The position numbers were made by a program, and so were the translations under genes. The notes under the pieces are model-generated. The model searched no databases, was not told the origin of the DNA, and saw nothing but the letters and a program-made list of their open reading frames with translations. A stretch of 24,029 nt of DNA. Origin: Syntrophomonadaceae bacterium (GTDB lineage Bacteria > Bacillota > Dethiobacteria > DTU022). This document shows, piece by piece, positions 23,184-24,029 of this stretch; the stretch's first letter is position 1, and each line of letters starts with the position of its first letter. Location of the stretch: NCBI GenBank assembly GCA_007130585.1, contig SLSE01000002.1:1-24029 (forward strand), read 5' to 3'.

Positions 23184-24020
23184 TCAGGCAGTCAGGTTCA
23201 GGCCGATCCTGATGATATCTTCCAGCAGGCCGATCGATTTTTTCCCTGAAGGGCTGTATTCGAAGAGACCCAACCCGAGCAGCTCAAATTCCCGGGCGAT
23301 CTTTTTCAGCAGGGCGGTCAGGCTGTCTTTGTTCAACCCGCCCGGCACAGGAACAGGGACATGCGGAAACTCTGTGGGGTCGACTACATCCAGGTCGAGA
23401 TGGATGTAAACCTGCCTGAAGCCTTCGGTTTTCAGCGCCTGTACGATAGCTGAGCCTCCGGTTTCAACTTCTTCGGGGCTGTAAAGATCGATATTGTTTT
23501 TTTTAATATAGTTTTTCTCCGGCGGGTCCAGATCGCGGACGCCAATCATTTTCAACTGGCCGGGGGTAAGCCTGGAAAAGAGCAAACTCAGTATTTCCGG
23601 GGCGCATTCCCCGAGCAGCGCCCTTACCGGCATTCCGTAAAAATGCTTGCTGCCTGAGGAGCGGGGTGAGTTGATGTCGCCGTGGGCATCAAACCAGAGC
23701 ACGGCCGGGTTGCTGCCAGCGCGGGAATTCAAATATGAAAGGGGAATGATTCCTGCATCGCAGCCGCCGCCGATAGTAAAAATCCTGGTGGGTTTAGCGG
23801 TTTCCAGCAGTTTGCGAAGCGCGGCCGATTGTTTTAAAATTTCATCAAGGCCGTAAATATCATGTTTCACTGCTGTGACGTCTGCCGTGCTTACCCCGTT
23901 GACGGTGAGACCAACATCTTTCAGATAGTTCTCTTTTAACTCCAGGGCGCCGTAATAAGTTGACCTGTCCGGCCCCCCGCCCTGCCACTGCGGAAACAGA
24001 AGATTCATCCCTTTCTGCAT
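23184..24020 (-). CDS. Arginase/agmatinase-family protein with altered first metal motif, start uncertain
   Basis: A ureohydrolase-fold protein of 278 residues from ATG 24020; family length is about 280-310. DAHGD (111-115) and HLDLDVVDP (207-215; Asp209, Asp211) are the second and third manganese motifs and look intact. The first motif, normally GGDH, reads IGGGCDAG (83-90), so the metal-binding His is replaced by Cys87 with an Asp just after. Five of the six expected ligands remain. Members cleave guanidino or formimino groups (arginine, agmatine, proclavaminate, formimidoylglutamate); some variants lack activity. An alternative ATG lies at 24008 (MNLLFPQW), and the frame stays open to the right edge, so the true start may lie outside. 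No SD is visible for either ATG. It converges with the aminotransferase. Confidence 0.8.
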   Translation of the reverse strand: MQKGMNLLFPQWQGGGPDRSTYYGALELKENYLKDVGLTVNGVSTADVTAVKHDIYGLDEILKQSAALRKLLETAKPTRIFTIGGGCDAGIIPLSYLNSRAGSNPAVLWFDAHGDINSPRSSGSKHFYGMPVRALLGECAPEILSLLFSRLTPGQLKMIGVRDLDPPEKNYIKKNNIDLYSPEEVETGGSAIVQALKTEGFRQVYIHLDLDVVDPTEFPHVPVPVPGGLNKDSLTALLKKIAREFELLGLGLFEYSPSGKKSIGLLEDIIRIGLNLTA

Positions 24021-24029
24021 AAAAGGCTG

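Noticed and set aside
1..24029. CRISPR array, prophage, transposase or integrase
   Set aside because: No regularly spaced direct repeats and no coding frame with transposase, integrase or phage structural motifs; the HK97-fold protein is an encapsulin with its cargo gene, not a phage capsid.

Overview
The window looks like chromosomal DNA of an anaerobic Gram-positive bacterium of the Clostridia/Firmicutes type. The evidence is the strong AGGAGG-type ribosome binding sites before most genes, close-to-consensus sigma-A promoters (several with an extended TGN -10), high-GC coding DNA with AT-rich promoters, an EncFtn/encapsulin pair, and many oxygen-independent metabolic enzymes (UroD/MtaA-type, PLP, TPP). 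This taxonomic placement is inference; there is no rRNA or other marker gene here.

Layout. (1) 1-3190, minus strand: the first 791 codons of a recC-like gene that runs off the left edge, preceded by a metallo-beta-lactamase-fold hydrolase. Long plus-strand open frames across 246-2463 are shadows of recC. (2) 3340-4610, minus: a compact encapsulin nanocompartment operon, consisting of promoter, encapsulated ferritin EncFtn with a C-terminal targeting peptide, encapsulin shell, and a textbook terminator. (3) 4770-7480: a membrane-anchored NamZ/DUF1343 exo-muramidase (plus) converging on a GPH-type sugar symporter (minus). (4) 7523-10487: a divergent promoter region driving a sphingosine-phosphate-lyase-like PLP decarboxylase and a zinc-site-bearing UroD/MtaA-like protein, ending in a terminator. 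(5) 10492-17313, minus: a five-gene catabolic-looking run read from one near-consensus promoter (DASS/SLC13 anion symporter, TPP-dependent lyase/synthase, short-chain dehydrogenase, GltS-like carrier, zinc alcohol dehydrogenase). (6) 17609-17865: a lone 62-residue protein behind one of the best promoters in the window. (7) 18082-19722, minus: a 4-hydroxy-2-oxoglutarate-aldolase-like enzyme and an atypical SDR, separated by an 80-bp nested palindrome resembling a REP doublet. (8) 19975-23117, plus: an FAD oxidoreductase of the geranylgeranyl-reductase group and a class III aminotransferase, then a terminator. (9) 23184-24020, minus: an arginase-family protein with a changed first metal motif, reaching the right edge.

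How the genes may work together (inference). Much of the window is uptake and breakdown of small organic acids and amino acids: two carboxylate/amino-acid carriers, a TPP lyase, dehydrogenases, a pyruvate/glyoxylate-forming aldolase, a transaminase or racemase and a ureohydrolase relative. The substrates cannot be read from the sequence. No phage, insertion-sequence transposase, CRISPR array, tRNA or rRNA was seen. The most distinctive items are the EncFtn-encapsulin operon, RecC in an apparently Firmicute background, the REP-doublet palindrome, two enzymes whose catalytic motifs are altered (SDR with Tyr to His; arginase family with GGDH to GGGC), and the strongly promoted orphan small protein.
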